Assembly (NCBI RefSeq): GCF_014212495.1
Contig: NZ_JACKZC010000006.1
Span: forward strand, 62,001 to 126,000
Direction of reading: 5' to 3'
Origin: Pontibacter sp. Tf4
GTDB lineage: Bacteria > Bacteroidota > Bacteroidia > Cytophagales > Hymenobacteraceae
Length of the DNA stretch: 64,000 nt
Below, piece after piece: positions 16,033 to 24,795 of the stretch. The notes under the pieces were generated by a model, which had not been told where the DNA came from, did no database searches, and saw only the letters and a list, made by a program, of their open reading frames with translations. Position 1 is the first letter of the stretch. The number at the start of each line of letters is the position of its first letter. The translations under genes were made by a program, and so were the position numbers.

Positions 16033-17685
16033 TTACCGGGCTTCGGCAGTGGCATTTGCAGTGGCAGCTTCCACATAAAAATCAGGTACTATGGTTACGG
16101 TCGCATTTTTCTTACGGAGCTTGGTTTCCTTCCAGGCCGTAGTTGGCTCCAGCCATTGTTCCTGTCCGTTTACCAGCACTTTTACCGGCATATCAAAATC
16201 CGGAACGGTATTGCTCCAGCGGTATTTCAGTTTTTTGCCAGCTACCTGGTATTCCAGTTTCGGGATGCGCACATCGCGCAGGTACTGGTCGAAAAACGGT
16301 GTCAGGTTGCGGCCGGTGTGCTGGCTCAGGTAATTTTCTATCTGCTGGGTGGTAACGGTCTGGTGGTAGAAATCCTTGTTCAGGCCGCGTAGTATATTTC
16401 TCCATTTTTCATCGTCGTTCACGATCTGGCGCAGGGTGTGCAGCATATTGCCGCCTTTGTAATACATGTCGCCCGAGCCGCTGCGGTTTACATTGTACGT
16501 CCCGATAATTGGTCGGTCGTTTTTGATGTTCTGGCGCGTACCTATCACATACTCACTGCTGGCTTTTTTGCCATAGTGATAATCCAGGAACAGGTTTTCG
16601 GAATAGTTGGTGAAGCTTTCGTGAATCCACATATCGGCCACATCCTTGTTGGTGATGTTGTTGGCAAACCACTCGTGCCCCGATTCGTGGATGATGATAA
16701 AGTCGAATTTCATTCCCCAGCCGGAGCCGCTCAAATCGCGCCCGCGGTAGCCGTTCTGGTAGCCATTGCCATAGGTAACAGCGCTCTGGTGCTCCATGCC
16801 CAGGTAAGGCACTTCCACCAGTTTGTAGCCGTCTTCATAAAACGGATAAGGGCCAAACCAGTGCTCAAAGGCCTGCAACATGCGGGCAGCATCTTTAAAC
16901 TGTACTCTGGCTTTCTCCAGGTTCTCCTTCAGCACGTAGTAGTTGCAGTCCAGCACGCCTTTTTCGCCCTGGTACTTCTCCGAAAAATGCGCATAGTCGG
17001 CAATGCTGATGTTCACGCCATAGTTGTTGATCGGGTTATTTACGAACCAGTGCCAGGTCTTTGTCTTGTCGTTGTGCTGCTCCACGCCGCGCAGCCTGCC
17101 ATTCGATACGTCCATTAAATGCTCCGGCACGCGCACACTGATCAGCATGCTGTCGGGCTCGTCGTACGAGTGGTCTTTGCAGGGCCACCACATGCTGGCG
17201 CCGCTTCCCTGGTTAGAGTTGGCAATAAACGGGTTGCCGTTGCTGTCCTTTTTCCAGGTGATGCCGCCGGACCACGGTGGGTTGGTGCTTACAGTTGGTT
17301 TGCCGCCAAAATGTACTTTCACCTCGTTTACCTTGCCCGCCTGTTGCGCTTCCGGAAGCTGTACAAAATAAGCGTTGCCATCCCTTTTGAAAGTCAGTAC
17401 TTTTCCGCCCTGGGTTATTTTTTCGATCGCCATCGGTTGCTGCATGTCGATCTGCATAATCTGCTTTGGCTCCAGTACTTTATAGCGGATAGTGTTTGTG
17501 CCTTTTATGGTGCTGTCGACGGGGTTTACCTGCACGCTCAGGTGATAATAGGTCAGATCCCACCAGGCGCGTTCCGGTGTGATGGAGCCACGCAGGGTAT
17601 CCTGGCGGGTAAATACTCTGTTCTGGGCAAATACGCCGGTAGTGCAAAGCACCAGCAGGCAAACGGTAGACAGTAGGTTTCTCAT
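16033..17685 (-). CDS. M1 family metallo-aminopeptidase, exported
   Basis: A 550-residue zinc peptidase of the gluzincin M1 family. Signal peptide 1-20 (ends GVFAQ). An N-terminal beta domain (40-240) precedes the catalytic domain. The zinc site is HESGH at 333-337, with the third ligand Glu at about 356 in WIHESFTNYSENL. The substrate-binding motif usually written GAMEN appears as GMEHQ at 296-300. The protein is shorter than four-domain M1 enzymes: it lacks the large C-terminal helical domain, as is common in Bacteroidota. Probably trims peptides in the periplasm or at the cell surface. Divergent from mreB, with a 223-base spacer. Confidence 0.92.
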   Translation of the reverse strand: MRNLLSTVCLLVLCTTGVFAQNRVFTRQDTLRGSITPERAWWDLTYYHLSVQVNPVDSTIKGTNTIRYKVLEPKQIMQIDMQQPMAIEKITQGGKVLTFKRDGNAYFVQLPEAQQAGKVNEVKVHFGGKPTVSTNPPWSGGITWKKDSNGNPFIANSNQGSGASMWWPCKDHSYDEPDSMLISVRVPEHLMDVSNGRLRGVEQHNDKTKTWHWFVNNPINNYGVNISIADYAHFSEKYQGEKGVLDCNYYVLKENLEKARVQFKDAARMLQAFEHWFGPYPFYEDGYKLVEVPYLGMEHQSAVTYGNGYQNGYRGRDLSGSGWGMKFDFIIIHESGHEWFANNITNKDVADMWIHESFTNYSENLFLDYHYGKKASSEYVIGTRQNIKNDRPIIGTYNVNRSGSGDMYYKGGNMLHTLRQIVNDDEKWRNILRGLNKDFYHQTVTTQQIENYLSQHTGRNLTPFFDQYLRDVRIPKLEYQVAGKKLKYRWSNTVPDFDMPVKVLVNGQEQWLEPTTAWKETKLRKKNATVTIVPDFYVEAATANATAEAR

Positions 17686-17856
17686 CGGGTTACATTTAAA
17701 ACACAGGGTAAGTATAGTTATTTTACCTGCAGTTTCAAAAACATGGGGTCTGCCTGCTTCCCGGAAAAAGTAAGGGCCACCACCCTCGCCACGAAACTAT
17801 ACTGCTATTCCGTGCATTATCCTATCGTAAACCTGCTGGTTCTCGGGTAAAAGCCT

Positions 17857-17864
17857 TAAATTTG
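17857..17864 (+). promoter_or_regulatory. Possible -7 box of the mreB-like gene
   Basis: TAAATTTG fits the Bacteroidota primary sigma -7 consensus TAnnTTTG, 44 bases before the start codon. No good -33 TTG element is seen at the right spacing, so this is weak. Confidence 0.3.
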
Positions 17865-17908
17865 TAACAATACGGGTACGGCAGTACCTCAGGCACAAAA
17901 TCTATAGT

Positions 17909-18931
17909 ATGAGTCTTTTTAATTTTCTTAACCAAGATATAGCTATCGACATCGGCACAGCCAATTTCCTGGTACTTCAGGAAAACAATGTGGTGGTGGA
18001 TGAGCCCTCTATTATCGCTTTTAACTATACAACCGGCGAGGTGGTAGCCATTGGCCGGCAGGCCGAGCAGATGGCTGGCCGCGAACATGAGAATATCCGG
18101 ATCGTGAAGCCGCTGCGCAATGGCGTTATCGCAGATTTCCATGCAGCCGAGCACATGATAAAAGGTATGCTGAAGTTGAAAAAACAAGGCCGCCTGGGTT
18201 TCTCGCCGTCTTACAGAATGGTGGTGTGTGTGCCTGCCGGTATTACGGAAGTAGAAAAACGTGCCATCCGCGACTCAGCCATGATAGCGGGTGCCAAAGA
18301 GATTTACCTGATCCATGAGCCTGTTGCCGCTGCCATCGGTATCGGGCTGGACGTGCAGGAGCCCACCGGGCACATGATTATAGATGTAGGCGGCGGCACT
18401 ACCGAGATAGCCGTGATCGCGCTGAGCGGTATTGTTTGTTCGCAATCGGTACGCGTGGCCGGTAACAATTTTGACGAAGACATTATAGAATATATACGCC
18501 GGGAGCACAGCATGCTGATCGGTGCGCCAACCGCCGAAAAGCTGAAGATTGAAGTGGGAGCTGCTATGGATGACCTGCCGGAACCACCGGAGCCGTATGC
18601 TGTAAAAGGCCGTAACCTGATGAATGGCTTGCCGAAGCAGGTGCACATTACTCACCACGACATTGCTGCCTGCCTCGATAAATCGCTTTCCAAGATAGAA
18701 GATGCCGTGCTGATGACGCTCGAGCTAACTCCGCCGGAATTATCATCCGACATTCACCAGTCCGGCATTTACTTAACGGGCGGCGGCGCGCTGCTCCGTG
18801 GCCTGGATAAACGACTGGCCCGCAGAACCAAACTGCCGGTGCATATTGTGGATGCCCCGTTGCACGCTGTTGTAAATGGTACCGGCATTGCGCTGAAGAA
18901 CCTGGAACACTTTAAGTTTCTGATGCGGTAG
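17909..18931 (+). CDS. mreB: MreB/rod-shape-determining actin homologue
   Basis: A 340-residue actin-fold ATPase. The phosphate-1 motif is DIGTANFLV (residues 14-22), the phosphate-2 motif DVGGGTTEIAVIALSGIV (about 155-172) and the adenosine motif LTGGGALLRGLDKRL (about 290-304). It aligns over the whole MreB length and is slightly shorter at the N-terminus. MreB filaments guide lateral wall synthesis and rod shape. The gene stands alone: no mreC, mreD, pbp2 or rodA is adjacent, so it may be a second copy with another role. Its start codon follows a CTATAG core directly (tctatagtATG), with no Shine-Dalgarno sequence. Confidence 0.92.
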   Translation: MSLFNFLNQDIAIDIGTANFLVLQENNVVVDEPSIIAFNYTTGEVVAIGRQAEQMAGREHENIRIVKPLRNGVIADFHAAEHMIKGMLKLKKQGRLGFSPSYRMVVCVPAGITEVEKRAIRDSAMIAGAKEIYLIHEPVAAAIGIGLDVQEPTGHMIIDVGGGTTEIAVIALSGIVCSQSVRVAGNNFDEDIIEYIRREHSMLIGAPTAEKLKIEVGAAMDDLPEPPEPYAVKGRNLMNGLPKQVHITHHDIAACLDKSLSKIEDAVLMTLELTPPELSSDIHQSGIYLTGGGALLRGLDKRLARRTKLPVHIVDAPLHAVVNGTGIALKNLEHFKFLMR

Positions 18932-19082
18932 GTAAGCTGCCGCTCAGAACTATAGTTGGCGCAGCCTTCTCAAACTATAGCTTAACCTTTATTTTTCCTG
19001 TTTATAGTTGGGTAATGCACAAACTAAAGTTCAGCCTTCCGGACTATAATTGTAGAACACAGGCTATAGTTGGTGGTTTTAA

Positions 19083-20147
19083 CTATTCTTTTTTGTACCG
19101 GCGTCTTCCCATCCTGATCCTGTTGCGGCGGATCTGTCGGATGGCCAGGTAGTGCAGTTTCTCGTTGTACAAGATCCAGCCGCCTGCTGCCCCTATCACG
19201 CTCCCGATCAGGATGTCGAAAAAGCGTGTAGTGATGAGTGCGGTTGGGTCCGTTGTAAGGGATGTACCACTCTCTGCCAGGAAAATAGTGAGCACAGTGA
19301 TGAAAATAACCGCAATGCCATAATTGCGCACAACCAGTATCTCTACCACCGTCTGGAGCACAATAATGCTGATGGCTATAGTTAGCAGCGACGGATGAAG
19401 CAACAGCACGCCCCAGGTAACAATAAGCCCGATAAACGTACCCAGCACCCGCTGCGCGCTCCGTTGCCAGATGTGTGTGGCGCTGGCTCCCTGCATTACA
19501 GCGGCACACGAAGTGGGCACCCAGTACGGATTTTCGAGTTCCAGTAAATAAGCCACCAGCAGCGAGAAGCCCACAAAAAAGCCATAAGTAAGCGACTCTA
19601 CCAGGTTAACATAGCGGTTCTTGGTAACCGTTACCACTTCGTTGTCCGTTACCAGTGGGCGCAGCGTTATCAGACTATAGACCAGGCCCAGCAGGCACGA
19701 AATAATGGTACCGATTACGGCCAGCCCCAGGCGGTGTGGCACCAGGGCTATCTCGTGTGGCAGACTGATGGCCACCGCCGCGATCATGATAAAAAAGAAG
19801 TTGCCGGGCGGCCGCACCATTTTCAGGTAGTATAGGGTGAGGTGCACAACGCAGGCGTAGAGGCCCAGCACCAGCGATGCCACGTAAAGGTTAAAGCCAA
19901 ATACCAGCCCTAAGGCAAACGACACCAGAATGCCAAAAGAACAGCTCATCAGCACGATCATGCGGCGGCTTAGCTGCTGCGACTGTATGTAAAGAATAAC
20001 CAGCGCCGACATGGAAGCCAGTTTGCCATCCTGCATGTGCCCTGTAAAATAACCGCCCAACACAGGTATGCCAATACAGAGACCGGCCAGCACAGGCATG
20101 TGCCATTTTCTGTCGGATTTCTTAAACTCGAGTAGCTCTTTAAACAT
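19083..20147 (-). CDS. FUSC family (fusaric acid resistance-like) membrane protein
   Basis: About 354 residues with two sets of hydrophobic helices (about 15-160 and 205-335) joined by a charged region (LRPLVTDNEVVTVTKNRYVNLVES). This internal duplication is typical of FUSC/YccS-type proteins, which act in aromatic-acid or drug efflux with unclear mechanism. The second half has NPYWVPTSCAAVMQG, a conserved FUSC segment, and a very basic C-terminus (RRNRIRMGRRRYKK). The frame is open to a GTG at 20171, but the ATG at 20147 is preferred because it is a better start codon and a possible promoter box (20174-20181) would otherwise lie at the start codon. Confidence 0.85.
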   Translation of the reverse strand: MFKELLEFKKSDRKWHMPVLAGLCIGIPVLGGYFTGHMQDGKLASMSALVILYIQSQQLSRRMIVLMSCSFGILVSFALGLVFGFNLYVASLVLGLYACVVHLTLYYLKMVRPPGNFFFIMIAAVAISLPHEIALVPHRLGLAVIGTIISCLLGLVYSLITLRPLVTDNEVVTVTKNRYVNLVESLTYGFFVGFSLLVAYLLELENPYWVPTSCAAVMQGASATHIWQRSAQRVLGTFIGLIVTWGVLLLHPSLLTIAISIIVLQTVVEILVVRNYGIAVIFITVLTIFLAESGTSLTTDPTALITTRFFDILIGSVIGAAGGWILYNEKLHYLAIRQIRRNRIRMGRRRYKKE

Positions 20148-20173
20148 GTTCCGGGCAATAGCGTGCGGCACTG

Positions 20174-20181
20174 CAAATATA
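20174..20181 (-). promoter_or_regulatory. Possible -7 box of the FUSC gene
   Basis: On the minus strand TATATTTG fits TAnnTTTG, 27 bases before ATG 20147. No -33 element is evident. Confidence 0.3.
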
Positions 20182-20542
20182 GGTACTACGTGCTTGTGGC
20201 GTGCCCCGGCGGGGTTTAATCTTTCCTTTTATCCCCAATACCGCTCATCCGAAAAAAAATTAAAAATTTTTACACAACCTGTAACCTCCGCTGAAGTCCT
20301 CCCGTATAAAGGGATGGCTAAAAGTTGAAAAGTTATTATAACTTATTCAGTAAAAAAGGCTCCCAGACGGGGAGCCTTTTTTAATTTCTGCCCCTCCCTG
20401 TTCCCGCTTCCGGCTCAGCCCGCTAATTTGCCAGTTAACCGAAACATCCTGCCTGTTGGTATAAAAGCTTTGCACTGCTATGCCTGCACCTGCTACTTTT
20501 AAGTATAATTACCTGTATCTTTTATACTTAGCTCATAAAACT
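20182..20542. other. Spacer between divergent genes holding an orphan terminator
   Basis: These 361 bases separate the divergent FUSC and DoxX-like genes. A strong terminator at 20352-20382 points rightward although no annotated gene lies to its left on that strand. A 15-base palindrome (aagttattataactt, about 20328-20342) sits just before it. A short untranslated transcript ending at the terminator is possible. Confidence 0.5.
20352..20382 (+). terminator. Intrinsic terminator with no obvious upstream gene
   Basis: Stem aaaaaaggctccc (20352-20364) with gggagcctttttt (20370-20382), loop agacg. The stem is perfect and ends in six T, so it is a textbook Rho-independent terminator. Confidence 0.85.
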
Positions 20543-21322
20543 ATGCTCCGCAATCAAGACATGCTCACTGTACTTATCCGCCTCTTTCTGGGCTATATCT
20601 TTTTTTCGGCCGGCATCTGCAAGCTCACGCATGGCGAGTTCGGGCAACTGATAGGGCCGCCCTGGCTGGAAGAAGCGCTTGCAAAACACGGCCTTGGATT
20701 ATTTGCGCAGGTAGTGGCCATCAGCCAGGTAATTTGTGGTATGTTGCTATTGTCGCAGCGGTTTAGTTTGCTGGGAGCTGTTATGCTGGTGCCCATGAAC
20801 GTGTCCATTCTGGCCGTTACGGTATCTATGAACTGGACCGGAACCCCGTACCTGAACGCGATCTTTTTAGGCCTGAACCTGACACTGCTTGGACTGGAGC
20901 ATAAGAAATTCCGGTTCATGTTTTACCAGAACAACCCCTGTAACATTACTCCTGCCCCGACCGACCACATCGGGCAAAATACCTATAGTTGGCTGGGGCT
21001 GGGCTTTGCTATGGCTACAATGGTGCTGGCCTATGTAAATATAACGCTTACCAACATGGCTGCCCTGCTGGCTTTTGCTGCTTTTGCTGCTACCATTCTG
21101 CGGTCCGGCCTGTTCAATAAACTCGATACCATCCTGATCCTGCTGCCTTTTGTTGCTATGCTGGCCGTAACGTTCGCGCATATACATGCCACTTTCCTGT
21201 CGGCCTTCCTGGCGATTATTATAGCAGAAGCCCTGTTACTGGTATGGCGTGTTTACCTGGTAAGCCGGAGAACTGGCACCGTTGGCGCCCTGGATACGGC
21301 AGCGCTGCAGCCCGAACTATAG
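20543..21322 (+). CDS. DoxX-like multi-pass membrane protein with C-terminal extension
   Basis: About 259 residues. The N-terminal 120 residues have the DoxX pattern (LIRLFLGYIFFSAGICKLTHGEFGQLIGPPWLEEALAKHG, then VAISQVICGMLLLSQRF). The second half adds about four more hydrophobic helices, which is unusual for a simple DoxX protein. The frame is open from ATG 20480; the ATG at 20543 (context AAACTATG) removes a leader unlike the family. Function unknown. The stop codon TAG is itself part of a perfect AACTATAGTT palindrome at 21316-21325. Confidence 0.7.
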   Translation: MLRNQDMLTVLIRLFLGYIFFSAGICKLTHGEFGQLIGPPWLEEALAKHGLGLFAQVVAISQVICGMLLLSQRFSLLGAVMLVPMNVSILAVTVSMNWTGTPYLNAIFLGLNLTLLGLEHKKFRFMFYQNNPCNITPAPTDHIGQNTYSWLGLGFAMATMVLAYVNITLTNMAALLAFAAFAATILRSGLFNKLDTILILLPFVAMLAVTFAHIHATFLSAFLAIIIAEALLLVWRVYLVSRRTGTVGALDTAALQPEL

Positions 21323-21412
21323 TTTGCCGAAACACCTGCCCATGCTTCGCTGTTAATTGTTACTTTTGCACTGCGCCTGCCAGAGGCAGGAGGTAAACTT
21401 AACAGCTGAATT

Positions 21413-21883
21413 TTGGATAAATCAACCCGAACTAAATTATCGATCATTGCCATTTACCAGATCGTGGGCGGCGTACTGGGCATTTTACTGACAGCCTGGG
21501 TTATGTACAGCGGCGAAATGGTAATAGACCAGGCTGCCCTGCGCATGGGCCTTTTTGCAGGAGCGCTTTATGTTTTTTCTATCCTGTGCGGGCGCATGCT
21601 GTACCGCAACTATAAGCGTGGGCTCCTGCTTTCAATCGTTAACCAGGTGCTGCAGGTGGTGTACTTCTCGTTCGGGGCGTACGGTTTCCAGTATGTGGCG
21701 GGCTTGCGTGTTGGCATTGGCGTGGATATGATCGGTGGATGGATCTTTAAATTCCGGCTGGCCCTTTCATCGTTCCATTTCAACATCGGCACCGACCTTG
21801 GCCAGGAGTTTATCGGGGTAAACCTGGTAGCCCTTTTCCTGATCTTCTGGATGGAGCAATTGCTGGAAAAAGTAAGAGCGTAG
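21413..21883 (+). CDS. Hypothetical four-helix membrane protein, TTG start
   Basis: A 156-residue protein with hydrophobic segments at about 9-31, 42-62, 74-95 and 130-150. I do not recognise the family. An in-frame stop (TGA at 21407) lies two codons upstream, and the next ATG would remove the first helix, so translation must begin at the TTG at 21413 or the ATT before it. This is one of few non-ATG starts I accept in this window. A strong terminator follows about 45 bases after the stop. Confidence 0.65.
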   Translation: MDKSTRTKLSIIAIYQIVGGVLGILLTAWVMYSGEMVIDQAALRMGLFAGALYVFSILCGRMLYRNYKRGLLLSIVNQVLQVVYFSFGAYGFQYVAGLRVGIGVDMIGGWIFKFRLALSSFHFNIGTDLGQEFIGVNLVALFLIFWMEQLLEKVRA

Positions 21884-21926
21884 ACAACTATAGTTTTACA
21901 AGCTGCTGATGTAGCAAATTATACCA

Positions 21927-21956
21927 AAGCCCCGGCCATAAGGTCGGGGCTTTTTT
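21927..21956 (+). terminator. Intrinsic terminator
   Basis: Stem aagccccggcc with ggtcggggctt (one G-T pair), loop of three to four bases, followed by six T. It ends the small membrane-protein gene at 21413. Confidence 0.9.
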
Positions 21957-22274
21957 GTGACTATAGCATAACTATAGTTTGTAATTTCTTTAGCTACTGG
22001 TAAACTCCTTGTTCCATAGTTTCAGGAATCATCTCCGAGAAACAGTGCAATTTTTAAAGCCGTAACACTGGCGCAGCGCACCATAGCTCAATTCACCAAT
22101 ATAGCACTATTAACCAAACAGTTATATCATCTTCTACTATCAGCACTCTCCTTAAAATTTAACTATAACTAACGAACTGATAAAGGGTAAAAGTATAGAT
22201 AGTATCCGCGCCCGCTCCCTCTATTCAGCCTTCACCCTGCTGTTCTATAGTCACTAATACTACTTATTATACCT
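21957..22274. other. Non-coding spacer upstream of the type A secreted protein
   Basis: About 320 AT-rich bases with three CTATAG cores (near 21961, 21971 and 22244). No ORF, RNA gene or clear promoter was recognised. Confidence 0.45.
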
Positions 22275-24638
22275 ATGAAACAGATATACTACTTTTTACA
22301 ACATGCTTTTCCAAAATCAACTTACCAATATGGCATAGTTCTGTTAACTTTTTTACTGCTGTTACCCGCGCTCACAACGGCTCAGGTATTTAAACACGAA
22401 TGGCTCAGGTATTTTGAGCAACCGGCAGAGTTAACCGATATTCTTACCACATCAGATAACCACGCTATTGCACTCGCAAGTATTGATAGAACTGCCACTG
22501 TTACCAAACTGAATACCAATGGATTTACCCTATGGGCTACGCCGGTGAACGATGCTGTAACTATGATTGCCTTAGATGCGCAGAACAATGCTTACCTGCT
22601 CGGCAACGCGGTTACCAAACTATCGGCAGGCGGCAACCTGCTATGGACACATGACCTGACTCCGTATGCGCTGAGCTTTGGAGAAACCATGCAGGTAGAT
22701 GCAGCAGGCAATGTGTATGTAGCCGGCTACAAAAGTAAAGCAGAGCTCTTCCTTGTTAAACTGTCGCCTTCAGGCAGTACCCTCTGGACTAAAACTATAG
22801 CCACAGATCCAATGATAAGATCAGCAGAGGTTGTGCTGGGTATTGGAGATGAACTATATCTGACCTATTCTAAAGAAGGAAGCAGAACAGAACAAGCCTT
22901 TATATTGCTCAAGCTCGATACTGAAACCGCCGCCACGCTTTACAGCAGGGAGTTCATTAATACGAGAGAAGGCAGCGGACGCTACTGGGCAAGGGAACTG
23001 ATCTGGCATGATAACAGCAGCCACTTATATGTCATCATGGAACAAACACAGCACCTGTCGTCGCCTGTCAGAATGCTGGGGGTAGCAAAACTGGATGCAT
23101 CGGGGACTTTACTATGGGAAGACGATTACCACTTTGAACAACGTGACTATTATGCAGATGCCGCTTTAGACGAAGCAGGAAACGTATTTCTGTTAACCGA
23201 AGCCCAACTCAATCATACACCGCCACCTTATGGTTTTGTAACCGCTAAAATAGACGGAAGTACCGGAGAAAAACTTTGGGCGGATACGTACGACCCGGAA
23301 TATGGTGACAGGGCATATCCAAGTGAATTGGCAGTATTACCAGACGGCAGTGTCATATCATTAGGCTCTACTGTAAATCCGGCTACCCGCACAACAGAAG
23401 CTGTTATGCTGCTACACACATCAGACGGGACTTTACTTGATAAAAAGATAAACACGCACAGCTACTATATAGCCATCAGCAATACAGGGGAAATTTATTT
23501 ATCCGGCTATATCAGCCACGATGGAGAGGACAGTGTTTACAATCTGACTGTAAACAAATACACCATTTCAGATCAGTGTGCTGCTCCTGAACTTACAGCA
23601 AGGGGTGGTATTCTTAGTTGTGAAACTGGTACAGCTCAATTACAGGCATCGTCCGTGACAGGAAACGTTTCGTTTACCTGGACAGGGCCTGACAGCACTA
23701 CCTACCATGAGCAGAACCCTGTAGTAAGTTTAGCTGGTTTCTACACCGTTACGGTAACTATAAACGGAACCGTATGCAGTACGTCCACCACAGTCAGTGT
23801 TTTATCAGCCTTACAGAATGATGTTTGTTATACTCTTGATTTCAGCAATGAAAGTAAGGGACTTATCTCTATGACAGGAACCGGTGCTGGCACAGTAAAG
23901 ATCTGGGGCAGCAAAAATAACGATCAGTATGGGCAACTGCCCCCTTCTCCGGAAAATCATGCTGCTGTTTTTGATACCGGTATGCCAACCGGTGACGATG
24001 ATGACCTTTACACAGAAGACTGGGGCAATGTACTGATCATAAATCAGGACCTTACCGATGTACCCAATGATAACCAGTTCGGCGGCAAGCTTTATCTTGA
24101 CTTCTCTGCATTTGGTCCGGTAACATTAAAATCCATGAAGGTACTGGATGTAGATGAATATGAGGATAATTCGTGGGTAGCGCTGTTTGATGAACATGGA
24201 AACCAACTAAAGTCAATACAATTGCAGCCACTCGGCAACAACAGCAAGCAAACTATAGATCTGGGCAGTACAGGGCGTGTCATGAGGATGGAAATAACGC
24301 TTGGCTCTGGTGCTGTAGATGATATCAAATTCTGCATGAAGGTTCGGGAAGAAGATTGTTCTGCCGCAACCACTAACACCTTAGCCGCCTACGCCACTCC
24401 TACCCTGTTCTCCGACAGAACAACTATAGCCTTTGAGGCGACCGAAGCCGCACCTTACACTGTTACCTTGCACGACCTGCGCGGCAACCTGATCAGTGAG
24501 TTGGCAGCGGGCACAACTATAGCCGGCGAAACAAAACAGGTGGAAGTAGATGGCGCTGCCCTGCCAAACGGCATGTACATTGCCCGCATCATCAGCGGTT
24601 CGCAAAGTAAGTCCGTGAAGCTTATAGTTAGCCGATAG
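22275..24638 (+). CDS. Secreted beta-propeller protein with type A type IX sorting domain
   Basis: A 787-residue exported protein. Signal peptide about 1-37 (ends LTTAQ). Residues 40-430 form repeated blades of about 45-60 residues of the SBBP/PQQ-like kind, with recurring VAKLDASGTLLW and VYVAGYKSKAELFLVKLS patterns. An Ig/PKD-like module follows (about 437-510, with paired cysteines), then a jelly-roll-like region (520-690). The C-terminal 75 residues (PTLFSDRTTIAFEATEAAPYTV to KSVKLIVSR) match the type A Por secretion tail, with the VTLHDLRGN and LPNGMYIARI motifs. Likely surface-attached or released. It shows no link to its neighbours and no catalytic motif is visible. Confidence 0.88.
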   Translation: MKQIYYFLQHAFPKSTYQYGIVLLTFLLLLPALTTAQVFKHEWLRYFEQPAELTDILTTSDNHAIALASIDRTATVTKLNTNGFTLWATPVNDAVTMIALDAQNNAYLLGNAVTKLSAGGNLLWTHDLTPYALSFGETMQVDAAGNVYVAGYKSKAELFLVKLSPSGSTLWTKTIATDPMIRSAEVVLGIGDELYLTYSKEGSRTEQAFILLKLDTETAATLYSREFINTREGSGRYWARELIWHDNSSHLYVIMEQTQHLSSPVRMLGVAKLDASGTLLWEDDYHFEQRDYYADAALDEAGNVFLLTEAQLNHTPPPYGFVTAKIDGSTGEKLWADTYDPEYGDRAYPSELAVLPDGSVISLGSTVNPATRTTEAVMLLHTSDGTLLDKKINTHSYYIAISNTGEIYLSGYISHDGEDSVYNLTVNKYTISDQCAAPELTARGGILSCETGTAQLQASSVTGNVSFTWTGPDSTTYHEQNPVVSLAGFYTVTVTINGTVCSTSTTVSVLSALQNDVCYTLDFSNESKGLISMTGTGAGTVKIWGSKNNDQYGQLPPSPENHAAVFDTGMPTGDDDDLYTEDWGNVLIINQDLTDVPNDNQFGGKLYLDFSAFGPVTLKSMKVLDVDEYEDNSWVALFDEHGNQLKSIQLQPLGNNSKQTIDLGSTGRVMRMEITLGSGAVDDIKFCMKVREEDCSAATTNTLAAYATPTLFSDRTTIAFEATEAAPYTVTLHDLRGNLISELAAGTTIAGETKQVEVDGAALPNGMYIARIISGSQSKSVKLIVSR

Positions 24639-24645
24639 CTGTAGC

Positions 24646-24729
24646 TCTTTGCGTACGTTGCGGGTGCCTTTGCGCTCATTGCCTTTAAATTTAACCGCAA
24701 AGGGCGCGAAGTTTTACGCAGCGATCGCC
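24646..24729. repeat. Imperfect inverted repeat, GCAAAGNGCGCGAAG type
   Basis: Arms 24668-24689 and 24690-24711 pair over most of their length around a central AAATTT (ctttgcgctc on one side, gggcgcgaag on the other). The wording, a tandem of TTTGCG units then AACCGCAAAGGGCGCGAAG, resembles a family of intergenic repeats I have seen in Bacteroidota genomes. It lies between a plus gene and the RND operon end. Confidence 0.6.
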
Positions 24730-24737
24730 AGGACAAA

Positions 24738-24768
24738 AAAATCCCCGACCATACCGGCCGGGGATTTT
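24738..24768. terminator. Bidirectional intrinsic terminator
   Basis: Stem aaaatccccgacc with ggccggggatttt (one mismatch), with A-rich and T-rich flanks. It serves the type A secreted-protein gene and the convergent RND permease gene. Confidence 0.85.
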
Positions 24769-24795
24769 CTTTTATCCTCAAACTATAGTTTATAA

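Noticed and set aside
16438..17118. 226-residue open frame on the plus strand
   Set aside because: Antisense to the M1 aminopeptidase, whose catalytic motifs are intact.
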